DNA of 64,000 nt, from positions 51,809,561 through 51,873,560 of the forward strand of contig NC_088775.1 in the NCBI RefSeq assembly GCF_954871325.1. The letters run 5' to 3'. Below the pieces are notes generated by a model. That model had not been told where the DNA came from. It did not search any database and saw nothing but the letters and a program-made list of their open reading frames with translations. This DNA is from Gordionus sp. m RMFG-2023 (taxonomy: Eukaryota > Nematomorpha > Gordioida > Chordodea > Parachordodidae). Shown piece after piece: positions 54,141 to 64,000 of the stretch (its first letter is position 1; each line of letters opens with the position of its first letter). The position numbers and the translations under genes are program-made.

Positions 54141-57100
54141 ATAATAGAAAAAGATTTAAAATTTGAAGGGAAATAAAATAGAGCTTGCGTATAAAAAGTA
54201 AAAGTAAAACTTTACAAAAATTTTGTTTAATAGAAGACTATGGAAAAGGAAATGATTAATAAAAATAAATAAGTAAAACAATAATAAGGGGGAAAAATTC
54301 AGGGTGGGATAACCTAATCACTTTACAATAACCAAAATTATAAATTATATTAAGTTCTAAATAAATAAATACAAATATTAATAACAAGTTGTATAAGACA
54401 TTCCCAAAAAGCAAGAAAGAGAAAATTTAAATGTTAAGAAAAGAGAGATCGATGGCACCCAATATTATAAAAAACTTTTAGTTTAATAGAAACAAAAAGA
54501 AATTAATATAACAGTGGCGCCTATAAAGTTAAAAATATGAAATATTAAAAATAAAATTTTATTTATTAGTTATATTTTTAGTCAAGACAAAAATATATAA
54601 GAAAAAATAATAATTTCCTGAAAAAGTCGTTTGAATTAAAAGAAAAACATAAATAGAATTAATAAATAGACAGAATCAGTTAAATAGAAACATATTTGGG
54701 AGGGAGTCATAAAAATATTAGCGAGTGAGAGAAAAGGGAGATAAAATAAGCGTTAAACTAATATATATAAAAAATATATATATAGTCTAATATATGTAAT
54801 ATAAAATAATTTATACATAATATAATGTTAGCGTTGTGTTAGAGATCTATATTTATATATAATCTAATGGACATGATGTTAGAAACCAACCTAAAATATG
54901 CATACTAAGGAATATATACATAATATGTACTATGAATATATACATAAATAATATAGTATAATGCAATATATATTTGCATTAATCTAAGTAAAATGTAAAA
55001 TAATGTTACAATGTGCTAACATTAATATGTTATGTCAAGCTAAAAAAGTTTTAAGCAATAAAATTCTAAAAATGAATTAAATTAATATATTATGTGAAGT
55101 TAGAAATATTTAAAACTATAGAATTCCAAAAAATTGAGTTAAATTTAACTAAGTGAGTTAAAAACTTACAAATACTTAAAATATCAAATTTAAACTAATC
55201 CAATTTTAATTAATATACTTATAGGACAAAAAAGATCTTTAATTAAGAAAAGTCGAATCATAAATAATGTTATCATAAATGCCAACAAGATGAACTACTT
55301 TTGTGGAAATAAGAACTAAAAAGATAAATGAAAGCAAAGAGCTATAACATAATTAATGTAATAATGTATATTTAAATAATAAAAGTGGCACCACTTTTAA
55401 TAACAAAAGTATTATGAGGATAGTAAATGAAAAACATTTAGACCTAAAGAGAAATATTCAGTCAACTAAATATTTGAAAAAAAAATTAATAAACTATTTA
55501 AATTTTAGCTAAATAAGATATCTATAGTAACTAGAATTTAACCCTTGTGAAACTAAAACCTTTAACATTTAATAAAATAAAATGTCTAATTTTTCTAATA
55601 TGTATATAATGTAATATATTAATGTTGAGAAGTCAAAAACTTTGACTAATTTAGACTAATGTTTATAAAATGTAATTTATATATATATTGAGAAGTCAAA
55701 ACATCAATTATTTAGTTTAAGAACTAATAAAATCTACTAAATTTAACAAATGTGAAGCAAAAACATTTAAATGTTATAATGTATACTAATCCAATGTACT
55801 TATTTTATGAAGTTTAAAACATACTTTTAACAAAGTATTTACTATATATGAAATTTAAGCCCACTTTAAAACCATTAAAAGTATTGAGTAGCTAAATATA
55901 TTTGTTATATATTGGTTAAATCTACATTAAACAGAAAAATCTACTAAAACCAATTTAAGATCTAAGGACAAAAACAATAAAGTATATTGAGACCATTTCA
56001 AAATAAATAGACTATCGCAGTGTAGACAGATTACAGATAAAAGTATTAAAAACTTCATATATTTGTAATATGTTAATTATATTTAAAGTTATGGTAACAA
56101 TAAAATACATAAAGGCAAAACCATTTTAAGTTACTAGAATATAACAAGGTAGACAAATTACTGACTACATATTTCTTAATTTGTAATATATAGTATTAGT
56201 AATTCTCAGAGAGAGGTTAATGCAGCATTTTGATGAAACAGCTAGAGGAAAAATAAAATCAAAATATACCTGTTTTGAGAAGACTGAAAAATCAACCACT
56301 AATTGAAATAGGTATTGAAATCAGATGGGGGAAAGGTTTCAAACAATTTTGGTCTCTTTCGAAACTACATTACTGGTTATCATGTTTGAGGTATTCTTTT
56401 TAGAAGGAACCAAAAACCCATGGAATAAATTGATATGGAATGCGATTTTTTTTTCCAATAGAAAATCACTTTATAGAATACTATGTATCCGCTGACAAAT
56501 AATGGATAACCAAACTCAATATATAAAATTAGATATACTATAAATCTAACAAAACATAATACTCCACGGTTTGTATTGTGCATTAACTTTTTTTATTTAA
56601 TTTAATTTTATCAATAATTTTATATTTATATTTTACTTTAATTATGATAAATAAATGAAAGTTACTCACTTGATAAAAAATTATATTTGATATATTATAT
56701 TATTTAGCAATTTTATGGATCTATTAATAGTAATTGCAATACATTTCACTTTAGTCTTAAGACTTATCTTTGGCTTATATTTCATTTCTTAAAAAACATT
56801 TTTGATTTAACTTTTTAAATATATAAATGCTTTTTTCCAAAAATGTATTAATTATAATGAATAGATTTAGTTTAAAAAATATTTGCTTTTGCATTCTTTC
56901 TTTCAAATTATTATTTAAAATATATGCATATTTGGGGAACAGGGGGTGGGAAGAGGACTTAGGAAGATATTGTTCTTAACCAAAATTAATATAATTTCAG
57001 AAACTTATGAACCATTTGGAAAATATTTATAACAATTTCTAACAGAATTCTTGAGATTTTCTCATGGTTCTTTAGGGTTTCTAGTTAGGTGGTCCATATA

Positions 57101-57189
57101 TTTGTCTGAATTAAACATAGGCTACATTTTAGATAAAAATCTGATCCATACTTGACCCTAATTTTTATAATAATCTGGCCAAATTTATG
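54141..57189. other. Long AT-rich stretch without a supported gene
   Basis: About 55000-56200 has loosely recurring pieces (TTAAATGTTATAATGTATAC, AACTAATAAAATCTACTAAA, AAGTCAAAAAC) that suggest an old, decayed tandem repeat. About 56300-56600 is less AT-rich and holds an unmatched minus-strand frame. I see nothing else assignable. Confidence 0.4.
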
Positions 57190-57830
57190 TAATTTGGGAA
57201 AATTTTTGTCTTTAAATCAAAATCAAAATCAATAACATTAACAAAATGGGATCCAGAATTGTTAATATAAATATTTTGCTCAAATATTTTTTATATTTCC
57301 ATCATCATATCTAAATAGCGGATACATTTGCTGGAATGTAGCTCCATACTTAGCTAACATCATAAGCGGGGTATTGAGAAATGTGGCAACACTTCGGATT
57401 TCAATATCAGTTGCCCATTCAGCATTCTTACATGTATTTTGACCTTGAATATAATATTATTTTTTATCATTTTTTTTTGCAGCATCATTAAGACAATATG
57501 TGATCAAATCAAACCATAGAAGCCTTGTTTTTCTGTAATCTCCATACTTTACATCAAATTATTATTTTCAAAAATATGATTGGTTTTTAGAAATAGTAAC
57601 ATAATTATATTAAAAAAAAAATAATGTTGTATTTATATAGGATATAATCATTAAAATTTAAGGTAATGATAGAAACATAAATATATCCTATGAATATTAG
57701 TATAAAAATACAATCATAATTTATAAAATAAAATATGAACTATATAATCAGGTAAAATTTTTTATCATTTTTAAATTACCGGTAAAAACAGTTCCCATCT
57801 GCTTTAATTGTTTCCAATTATGATGGAGTA
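57190..57830 (-). pseudogene. OTU-type cysteine protease fragment, split and decayed
   Basis: OTU domains are deubiquitinase-like cysteine proteases, often carried by transposons. On the minus strand, ETIKADGNCFYR ends at a GGTAAT donor (about 57780); DGNCF with its Cys is the OTU catalytic signature. Further down come KYGDYRKTRLLWFDLITYCL (57555-57480), NAEWATDIEIRSVATFLNTP (57410-57350; W-x-x-D-x-E-I is typical) and, after a frame change near 57270, NIYINNSGSHFVNVIDFD, with the catalytic His in GSHF. All core motifs are present in order with an intron and at least one frameshift. It lies outside the Helitrons mapped here, and its parent element is unknown. Confidence 0.7.
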
Positions 57831-58433
57831 GTTAGCATCCATCCAATATTTTGGGGGACTTTCATTTTTGTTAACACTAAATTTAAGTGAGAAACATGCC
57901 ATTTCCTCCAAATATTGGTAGTTGGATTATGAAAATGTTTAAATGTATGTATAATTTTAACGAATGGGTTATCTATGGCCTCAAATATTACCTGTTAATA
58001 ATTACAAAATCTAACAATTTTTTAACTTTGAGTTTGAGTGTACAAAGTCTACTAAATCCAATTGAAGATCCTTCAAAATGCATAAAAAAAATTTTTAATA
58101 ATCTAATTAAATAGATTTATAAATTTGTTTATATCAATAATATACTTTTGATAAGAATTATTTTTAAGTCAACAAAGTTTTGGAAATTATGGTACTGTTC
58201 TTGATAGCCAACATCATATATTGTAATTAAATCTCAGCAGACTTGTTAACCGATCTTTTTAAACCGATCGAATCCCGATCACGATCTTTTCAAAAAAAGA
58301 GGATCGAAATCCAGGATCGATCTTTTTTTCTATTTAAATTTCTGAAGGAAATTTCTGACCGATGCAAAATTAACTAATATATGTTATAAATTTATTGTAA
58401 TTGAATAATCTATATATATAATAGCCATATTCA

Positions 58434-58745
58434 AGAAATGAACGTTTTCGTATCTTGGTAATGTTAATTTTTTTTTGTATCAACTTTCATATCTTCATAA
58501 CGTTAATTTTTTCACTTTCCTATCTCATAATGTTAAAATATTTTTTTTCCATCAACTTTCCTATCATCTTAATGTTAAATAAATCGAGGGCTATTATTAT
58601 CTCGCTAATGTTAAAACTTTTTTTAAAAATTTTTTTATGGCAAAATAGAGATTCGAACTCGCGACCTATCGTTCGGAAGGCAAACGTTCTTACCATTGAG
58701 CCCCCCCTTCAATATTATATTTTGATATATTTGTGTATATATATG
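58434..58745. repeat. Left arm of a ~310-bp inverted repeat
   Basis: The reverse complement matches 61128-61430 (AGAAATGAAC, CGTATCTTGGTAATGTTAAT, TTTTTATGGCA, ATCGTTCGGAAG, TTGATATATTTGTATATATA). The arm carries a tRNA-like segment and several AATGTTAA-like direct repeats. Confidence 0.9.
58638..58707 (-). tRNA. tRNA-Gly(UCC)-like pseudogene or SINE head
   Basis: The minus strand reads GGGGGGCTCAATGGTAAGAA (A-box like), GCCTTCCGAACG (anticodon-loop-like with TCC) and GCGAGTTCGAATC (B-box), ending TTTTGCCA. The acceptor ends do not pair and the T stem is degraded, so it is not a functional tRNA. A sister copy lies at 61170-61238. Confidence 0.45.
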
Positions 58746-58854
58746 AAGCTTTATATACTTTGCGCATGCGCCTAATTTTGACGTAATTTTTGAATTTCTC
58801 ACCAATATATTTTTACCGTTTTTCAATTAATTATACCGCCAACAATATTGGAAT

Positions 58855-60062
58855 CTCTTGAAATGACATTAGCTACCCATTTTTAACATGCTTCCTTCAT
58901 TATTGATTAAAATTTCATAAAAGTAATTATTAAAATTTAGATCTTATAACTATTCTTTAAATTATATTTAGCTATTTGACAAACAAAAATAAATCTCACA
59001 ATACACCCTGACATTAGCTACCCATTTTTATCATGCTTCCTTCATTCTTGATTAAAATTTCATAAAATTAATTATTAAAATTTAGATCTTATAACTATTC
59101 TTTAAATTATATTTAGCTATTTGACAAACAAAAATAAATCTCACAATACACCACAAACAATATTGGAATCTCTTAAAATGACATTAGCTACCCATTTTTA
59201 TCATGCTTCCTTCATTATTGATTAAAATTTCATAAAAGTAATTATTAAAATTTAGATCTTATAACTATTCTTTAAATTATATTTAGCTATTTGACAAACA
59301 AAAATAAATCTCACAATACACCCTGACATTAGCTACCCATTTTTATCATGCTTCCTTCATTCTTGATTAAAATTTCATAAAAGTAATTATTAAAATTTAG
59401 ATCTTATAACTATTCTTTAAATTATATTTAGCTATTTGACAAACAAAAATAAATCTCACAATACACCCCAAACAATATTGGAATCTCTTAAAATGACATT
59501 AGCTACCCATTTTTATCATGCTTCCTTCATTATTGATTAAAATTTCATAAAAGTAATTATTAAAATTTAGATCTTATAACTATTCTTTAAATTATATCTA
59601 GCTATTTGACAAACAAAAATAAATCTCACAATACACCCTGACTTTAGCTACCCATTTTTATCATGCTTCCTTCATTCTTGATTAAAATTTCATAAAAGTA
59701 ATTATTATAATTTAGATCTTATAACTATTCTTTAAATTATATTTAGCTATTTGACAAACAAAAATAAATCTCACAATACACCCCAAACAATATTGGAATC
59801 TCTTAAAATGACATTAGCTATCCATTTTTATCATGCTTCCTTCATTATTGATTAAAATTTCATAAAAGTAATTATTAAAATTTAGATCTTATAACTATTC
59901 TTTAAATTATATTTAGCTATTTGACAAACAAAAATAAATCTCACAATACACCCCAAACAATATTGGAATCTTTTAAAATGACATTAGCTACCCATTTTTA
60001 TCATGCTTCCTTCATTCTTGATTAAAATTTCATAAAAGTAATTATTAAAATTTAGATCTTAT
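58855..60062 (+). repeat. Dimeric satellite, eight monomers, alternating ~145 and ~170 bp
   Basis: GACATTAGCTACCCATTTTT begins monomers at 58864, 59010, 59180, 59324, 59494, 59640, 59810 and 59980. The spacing alternates 146, 170, 144, 170, 146, 170, with two long monomers at the end; the long form adds CCACAAACAATATTGGAATC-like sequence, and ATTATTG and ATTCTTG alternate likewise. This is a higher-order dimer repeat with monomers over 95% alike. It lies inside the Helitron. Confidence 0.95.
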
Positions 60063-61127
60063 GATCAGGCCGAGCCCAGGCCTGCAATAAAATTTGTTTT
60101 AGTTCAATGTCTGACTCATAGTTAATAATAAAAAAATTCCCAAGCCCAGCCCCATAATTCATTTAAAAATACAATCAGAATATGAAAGTCGCATAGGCCT
60201 TGGTTTTTTGATAAGGCCTGGCCATGTCTGCGAAAAAAATTTCCCGGCCAATGTTATCTCTATTTTAAATTTTACTTAATATGATATCTATCACAATTTT
60301 AAATTTTATTTTAAAATCTAAATATAAAATTTAATTTAAGACATTGTTATTAAATTACAATAGAAATAAATGGAATATAAAATTAAATTTAAGAAATTGT
60401 TATTAAATTACAATAAAAAATAAATGAAAATTATATAAAAGTTGCATTGGACTTGGTTTTTTGATCAGGCCTGGCTATGTCTGCAAAAAAAAATATCAGG
60501 CCAATGTCTATATCCCATATTTAAAATTAAAAAATTTTCAAGAATCTCTATTTTAAATTTTACCCAGATATTTCTAATACCCATAATGCTCGCGGGTTAC
60601 ATTGCAACAATTTTACCTCTTTTTCTCTTAAATTTTAATATTTTTATAAAATATATTAATAAAGCATATTTCTTATCATATACACCTAACTAATTAGTAA
60701 TTACCCACAATAGAAATAAATGGAATATTAAAATTAAATTTAAGACATTGTTATTAAATCAAAATAAAAAAAATGAAAATTTTATGAAAGTTGCATGGGA
60801 CTTGGTTTTTTGATCAGGCCTGGCTATGTTTGTAAAAAAAAATTTTCAGACCAATATCTATATCCCATATTTAAAATTAAATTTTCAAGGATCTCTATTT
60901 TAAATTTTAGCCAATATGATTTCTATCACAATTTAAATTTTGATATTTCTAATACCCTTAATGTTCACGTGTTACATTGTAACAATTTTACCTCTTTTTC
61001 TCCTAAATTTTAATATTTTTATAAAATATATTAATAAAGCATATTTAGTATCATATACACCTAACTTAATAATTACCCATCAACCCGTCATTCTAATTAA
61101 ATTAAGTTAATTTCATAAAAAAAAGTT
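60063..61127 (+). repeat. Three diverged direct repeats of ~250-350 bp
   Basis: GGACTTGGTTTTTTGATCAG and GCCTGGCTATGT recur at about 60449 and 60800, with a related GGCCTTGGTTTTTTGATAAG at 60197. Units also share CTCTATTTTAAATTTTA, TTACATTGTAACAATTTTAC and TAATAAAGCATATTT. Bases 60061-60150 hold related GGCCGAGCCCAGGCCTG. Frames seen here are by-products of the repeat. Confidence 0.85.
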
Positions 61128-61430
61128 TCATATATATACAAATATATCAAAATATAATATTGAAGGGGGGGGGGGGCTTAATGGGAAAAAGTTTGTCTTC
61201 CGAACGATAGGTTGCGAGTTCGAATCCCAGTGTTGCCATAAAAAAATTTTTACATTAACGAGATAATAATAGCTCTCAATTTATTTAACATTAAGATGAT
61301 TGATAGGAAAGGTGATAGAAAAAAGATATTTTAACATTAGGAGATAGGAAAGTGAAAAAATTAACGTTAAGATGATAGGAAAGTTGATAGAAAAAAAATT
61401 AACATTACCAAGATACGAAAAAGTTCATTT
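61128..61430. repeat. Right arm of the ~310-bp inverted repeat
   Basis: Complement of 58434-58745, about 85% alike by eye. It includes a 12-G run (61165-61176) and the second tRNA-like segment. Confidence 0.9.
61170..61238 (+). tRNA. tRNA-Gly(UCC)-like pseudogene or SINE head, second copy
   Basis: GGGGGGGCTTAATGGGAAAA, GTTTGTCTTCCGAACGAT (anticodon arm with a CTTCCGA loop, four of five stem pairs) and GAGTTCGAATCCCAG, ending TGTTGCCA. The T arm and acceptor stem do not pair well. It faces the copy at 58638-58707. Confidence 0.45.
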
Positions 61431-61516
61431 CTAGATTTAGGAATTTTTTTGTGTTACCAGTTATTTGAAAATAATATTTAATTTTTATTCTTTGTAACGT
61501 TAATAAATAGAATACT

Positions 61517-62160
61517 ATGGAAAATAGACAATCTCCCAAACAATTAAAGGAAAGTATCCGCAAATTACGGAATCACATAAAATCCAAATATAATAATCCT
61601 AAATTAGTTTCATTAACTACAACTCATAATCCTAATTCAAATTTATATCTCCCAATTGATTTATCAATTAAAACTGCTATGATTAGCGCATGCATAAGCC
61701 GTTTTCATCAAAAAATTAAACAAATCTTCCCTACCACTTACACTTCTATTTTGGGAAATAGAAAAAGATTAAACATAACAAAAGAAGTTTTATTTTCCAA
61801 TAATTTAGATAAAATATTTTTATTTTAAGGAAAGTGGTCGTAAAGTGCGAAGTCATATAAAATCCAAGAAACCCAAACCTATAGTAGCTTTAGTACCTAC
61901 ACCTCAAAGTATTAATTTAAATAAACCTTTTCCTATTGATATATCAACTAAAACTGCTAGGATGCGGGCATGTGCTGCCCATTTCGTCTAAAGCTTAAAC
62001 AGATTTTCCCCACCACCTATACATCTATTCTTAAAAATAGAAGTAATTTAACACATTTTAATACTAATGATATTCACTTAATAACTGAACATACTTGCGG
62101 GCCTATGAATATCATATGTCAATTTTGTTTTTCCAGAATTTCATAGCTGAGAGACCGACC
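61517..62160 (+). pseudogene. Helitron protein N-terminus with an internal duplication
   Basis: The frame at 61517 reads MENRQSPKQLKESIRKLRNH, then LPIDLSIKTAMISACISRFH and QIFPTTYTSILGNRKRLN, and stops at 61828. A second copy of the same ~75-residue block follows at once: ESGRKVRSHIKSKKPK, FPIDISTKTARMRACAAHF and, after a frame change, LKQIFPTTYTSILKNRSNL. It then joins TCGPMNIICQFCFSRI, the start of the Helitron zinc finger, with a further frame change before AERPTDGKFTQCCHKGKVIL. The duplicated N-terminus is unusual; its role is unknown. Confidence 0.7.
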
Positions 62161-62913
62161 GACGGTAAATTCACACAGTGCTGTCATAAAGGGAAGGTTA
62201 TCCTTACCCAAATACCATATCCTCCTTATTTAAAAAATCTTATATCAAACCCTCAAGATAAGTTACATAATAATTTTATGAAGAACATACGTTCTTATAA
62301 TTCAGCAGTAGCTTTTGCATCGATGGGCGCAAAAATTTCGGAGCTTACAGGTAGTGGCCCTTATTGTTTCAAAGTGCACGGCCAAATATATCACCGCACA
62401 TCTAATTTATACCCACCTTCTAATGCTTTGCCTACTTATGCCCAGTTATACGTGTTAGATACGACACAGGCTATAGATAAGCGTATACACCATCCAGCAA
62501 ATAGTAAATGTAATAAAGATATTATGAAGCAATTAGATCAGTTAATACGACAAATTAACCCCTATGCTCTTAGTTTTAAGACATTAGGTGAAGTCCATCA
62601 ATCTGCATTAGAATTAGCAACTACTTCTAATACAAAACTCCCAACCATTAATATGATCTTTAAAGGAGATCGTTCTAGCGATCGACGCCGTTATAATTTA
62701 CCATCTATGGATGACGTAGCTATGATTTTCAATAATGAAGATGGAGAGCCTCCTTTCAAAAGAGATATTAAAGTCTATCCTAAATCTAATGACAACGATC
62801 TCATTATTCTTAATGTATTGAGCCCAAATTTAGACCCCATGGTTTATCCTATACTATTCCCTCATGGTGAACCTGGTTGGTCTCCTAATATGATCGCTGA
62901 CAATTCTGACTAA
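62095..62913 (+). pseudogene. Helitron N-domain, truncated before Rep
   Basis: After ERPTDGKFTQCCHKGKVILT, the zinc-finger end, the frame stays open through NSAVAFASMGAKISEL, GPYCFKVHGQIYHRTSNLYP, YAQLYVLDTTQAIDKRI, HQSALELA, FNNEDGEPPFKRDIKVYP and LSPNLDPMVYPILFPHGEPG. All are conserved in Helitron N-domains and match the minus-strand copy at 50605-50430 where they overlap. The reading frame ends at 62913, just where the Rep domain should start, and the 3' end of the element follows. It is an internal-deletion product; 272 residues are open without a break. Confidence 0.88.
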
Positions 62914-62985
62914 CAGGAGCTCTGGTAAATAATGATAGTATTTAGGGTGCTACTAAGAGATATTGTTTCATTAAAAATAATATTC

Positions 62986-63016
62986 CCCGTCATTTTTGAC
63001 GGGTTATTCAACTAGT
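62986..63016 (+). other. Helitron 3' terminal hairpin and CTAG end
   Basis: CCCGTCA, TTTT, TGACGGG (a perfect 7-bp stem), eight bases, then CTAG (63012-63015) followed by T. This is the canonical Helitron 3' terminus, where rolling-circle transposition terminates. Confidence 0.9.
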
Positions 63017-63099
63017 AATATAATATAACCGATGCAAAATTAACTAATATAAAAATAAATTAAATATGGTAGAAATTTATTGTAATTGAATAATAAATA

Positions 63100-63540
63100 T
63101 AACAATTATAATATATTTATTTATAATTAAAATTAGCTTTTAATAATAAAATTTTTTCTAAATTATCATCATTTAAACATCCGCGTCTTTCATTTAGAAC
63201 ATGTTTAGCTTTAAAGGTGTATTATATTCAATAAATATTTTTTTTAAATTAATATAAGTATTAAAAATATTCATGGAATCATCATTTGAATAAAATTTTT
63301 TTAACGGAACAAGCATTTTGTACAGTATTTTTCTCCCAAAAAGCATAAATGTCATCCATACATTCATTTGAGGTATCCGCATATGGTTGTTCCTGCATAT
63401 TTTCCAAATGGGCAACTAATCTTTCTTTTACCATCATATTTTGTGGCAGATTAATATAAGACCAATTAAGTTTAAATTTAGGGTGAATCATGGCTGCCAA
63501 AATGTTATGTTTTCATACAGCGAAGGAAATCTATATTATG
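63100..63540 (-). pseudogene. hAT family B transposase C-terminal exon, second copy
   Basis: The minus strand gives RFPSLYENITFWQP-like sequence after an AATATAG acceptor, MIHPKFKLNWSYINLPQNMM, VKERLVAHLENMQEQ and SNECMDDIYAFWEKN, then, after a frame change near 63300, FYSNDDSMNIFNTYINLKKI and the LNERRGCLNDDNLEKILLLK dimerisation end at about 63130. It aligns with 40012-40440 residue by residue. At least one frameshift is present. The upstream exons would lie past 64000. Confidence 0.75.
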
Positions 63541-64000
63541 AAATGATAATTAATTTATTATTAAATAAGTGTTCATTTTATTCATATAAATCAAATCAAG
63601 TATCTGCAAAACTTAACCCTTTTAAATTTTAACATCATTTGTATAGTATTTATTTATATTTGAGTCATATCATAAATATTGATTAAATGTAAACTTAATA
63701 CTTAATATACGAAGAAATTAACATTGTAATTTATTTACAAAGAATATTAATCAAAATATTAGCTTAAAATTCAAATAATCTAATAAATTTTTAATGTCTT
63801 CAAAGGCCCATTAATATTTTACTAGATATCAGAGGTTTAGTAGAACTGGCCTGTTAAAAATATTTTACTAAATTTGCCAGATCTTTGCAATTTTTTAATA
63901 TATTTTGCAGATATCTGATAATATAAAATAATTGCATAAAAAAATATTACCTTTTATCAATACCTCTAAGAACACTATCTACAAGGGGCTGACAATACCG
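63541..64000 (-). other. Intron region of the second hAT B copy
   Basis: Read on the minus strand, it matches 39822-40010 in pieces (CTACTAAACCTCTGATATCT, TTTTGCAGATACTTGATT, GAACACTTATTTAATAATAA) with a longer middle. No coding region of its own. The copy at 39822 carries an insertion at the CTACTAA site that is absent here. Confidence 0.6.

Larger units (their letters stand above)
58409..63015 (+). mobile_element. Internally deleted Helitron carrying satellites and a foldback
   Basis: The 5' end is A followed by TCTATATATATAATAGCC (58409), a common Helitron start. The 3' end is CCCCGTCATTTTTGACGGG, TTATTCAA, CTAG (63015) and T, with a perfect 7-bp hairpin. There is no inverted repeat at the ends and no target duplication, as expected. 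It contains a foldback with tRNA-like arms (58434-61430), dimeric satellites, a ~350-bp direct repeat and the N-terminal part of the Helitron protein (61517-62913). Rep and helicase are gone: after 62913 the sequence jumps to the 3' region that follows the helicase in the copy at 47158. Length is 4.6 kb. Confidence 0.8.
58238..64000 (-). mobile_element. Second hAT family B copy, running off the right edge
   Basis: CAGACTTGTTAACCGATC at 58238 begins an end that matches the minus-strand reading from 40667 almost base for base (ATCGAATCCCGATCACGATC, GAGGATCGAAATCCAGGATC). The coding exon and the introns beyond it correspond to those at 39822-40440 in reverse. A Helitron (58409-63015) is inserted. 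Immediately after the Helitron, about 50 bases (GATGCAAAATTAACTAATAT ... TTGTAATTGAATAA) occur a second time, so the locus has been rearranged or two copies overlap. Confidence 0.7.

Noticed and set aside
57887-58114. 75-residue plus-strand frame starting MRNMPFPPNIGSW
   Set aside because: No recognisable family, no promoter or splice context, and AT-rich codon use. It is not distinguishable from chance.
58855-60062. CRISPR-like regular repeats
   Set aside because: The repeats are 145-170 bp, contiguous and without unique spacers. This is a satellite in a eukaryotic context, not a CRISPR array. The same applies to the 13-bp and 119-bp arrays.

Overview
This is AT-rich eukaryotic DNA (roughly three quarters or more A+T by eye) made almost entirely of nested transposable elements and satellite-like tandem repeats. 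I found no host gene, no bacterial operon and no intact canonical RNA gene. The mix points to an animal, most likely an invertebrate: hAT elements of the ZMYM-like and zf-BED types, a two-gene PIF/Harbinger, a FLYWCH-type MULE, Helitrons, a Ty3/gypsy relic and LINE relics with spliced or decayed coding regions. I cannot name the species.

Bases 1-27217 look like one very large hAT-like element whose left tip lies just outside the window. Its two ends are inverted copies of each other for more than 2 kb. Each arm has a 13-bp tandem array at the tip, then a ~120-bp minisatellite, then unique sequence. Its probable transposase gene lies on the minus strand (exons at about 14112-13868 and 8127-6183). 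Other elements sit inside it: a hAT with a perfect 8-bp duplication (2893-6174), a hAT deletion derivative (8211-9300), a 4.3-kb element with the same termini as the giant (9446-13711), a PIF/Harbinger (14267-17991) and, within the right satellite arm, a FLYWCH-MULE (23484-26881).

Bases 27470-32060 hold a broken Ty3/gypsy-type LTR element with both LTRs. A MULE-like non-autonomous element (32233-33596) follows. A second hAT family spans 34044-40667 and is filled with satellite-bearing insertions; a second copy lies at the right edge of the window (58238 to beyond 64000, minus strand). A decayed LTR-element relic (41570-43760) and a minus-strand LINE with RT and probable restriction-like endonuclease remains (43967-46850) come next.

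The right third is Helitron territory: a minus-strand autonomous-type Helitron that has lost its HUH catalytic motif (3' end at about 47158), a short Helitron 3' terminus at 51919, and a 4.6-kb internally deleted Helitron (58409-63015) loaded with a foldback repeat, tRNA-Gly-like arms and dimeric satellites. Between them are a Harbinger relic, a cluster of hairpins upstream of a LINE RT relic, and a decayed OTU cysteine-protease fragment.

The strongest structural story is the giant element with satellite-built inverted ends, together with smaller relatives that share its GTTGTTAA terminus. All boundaries, splice sites and family calls were read by eye; none was checked by a database search.
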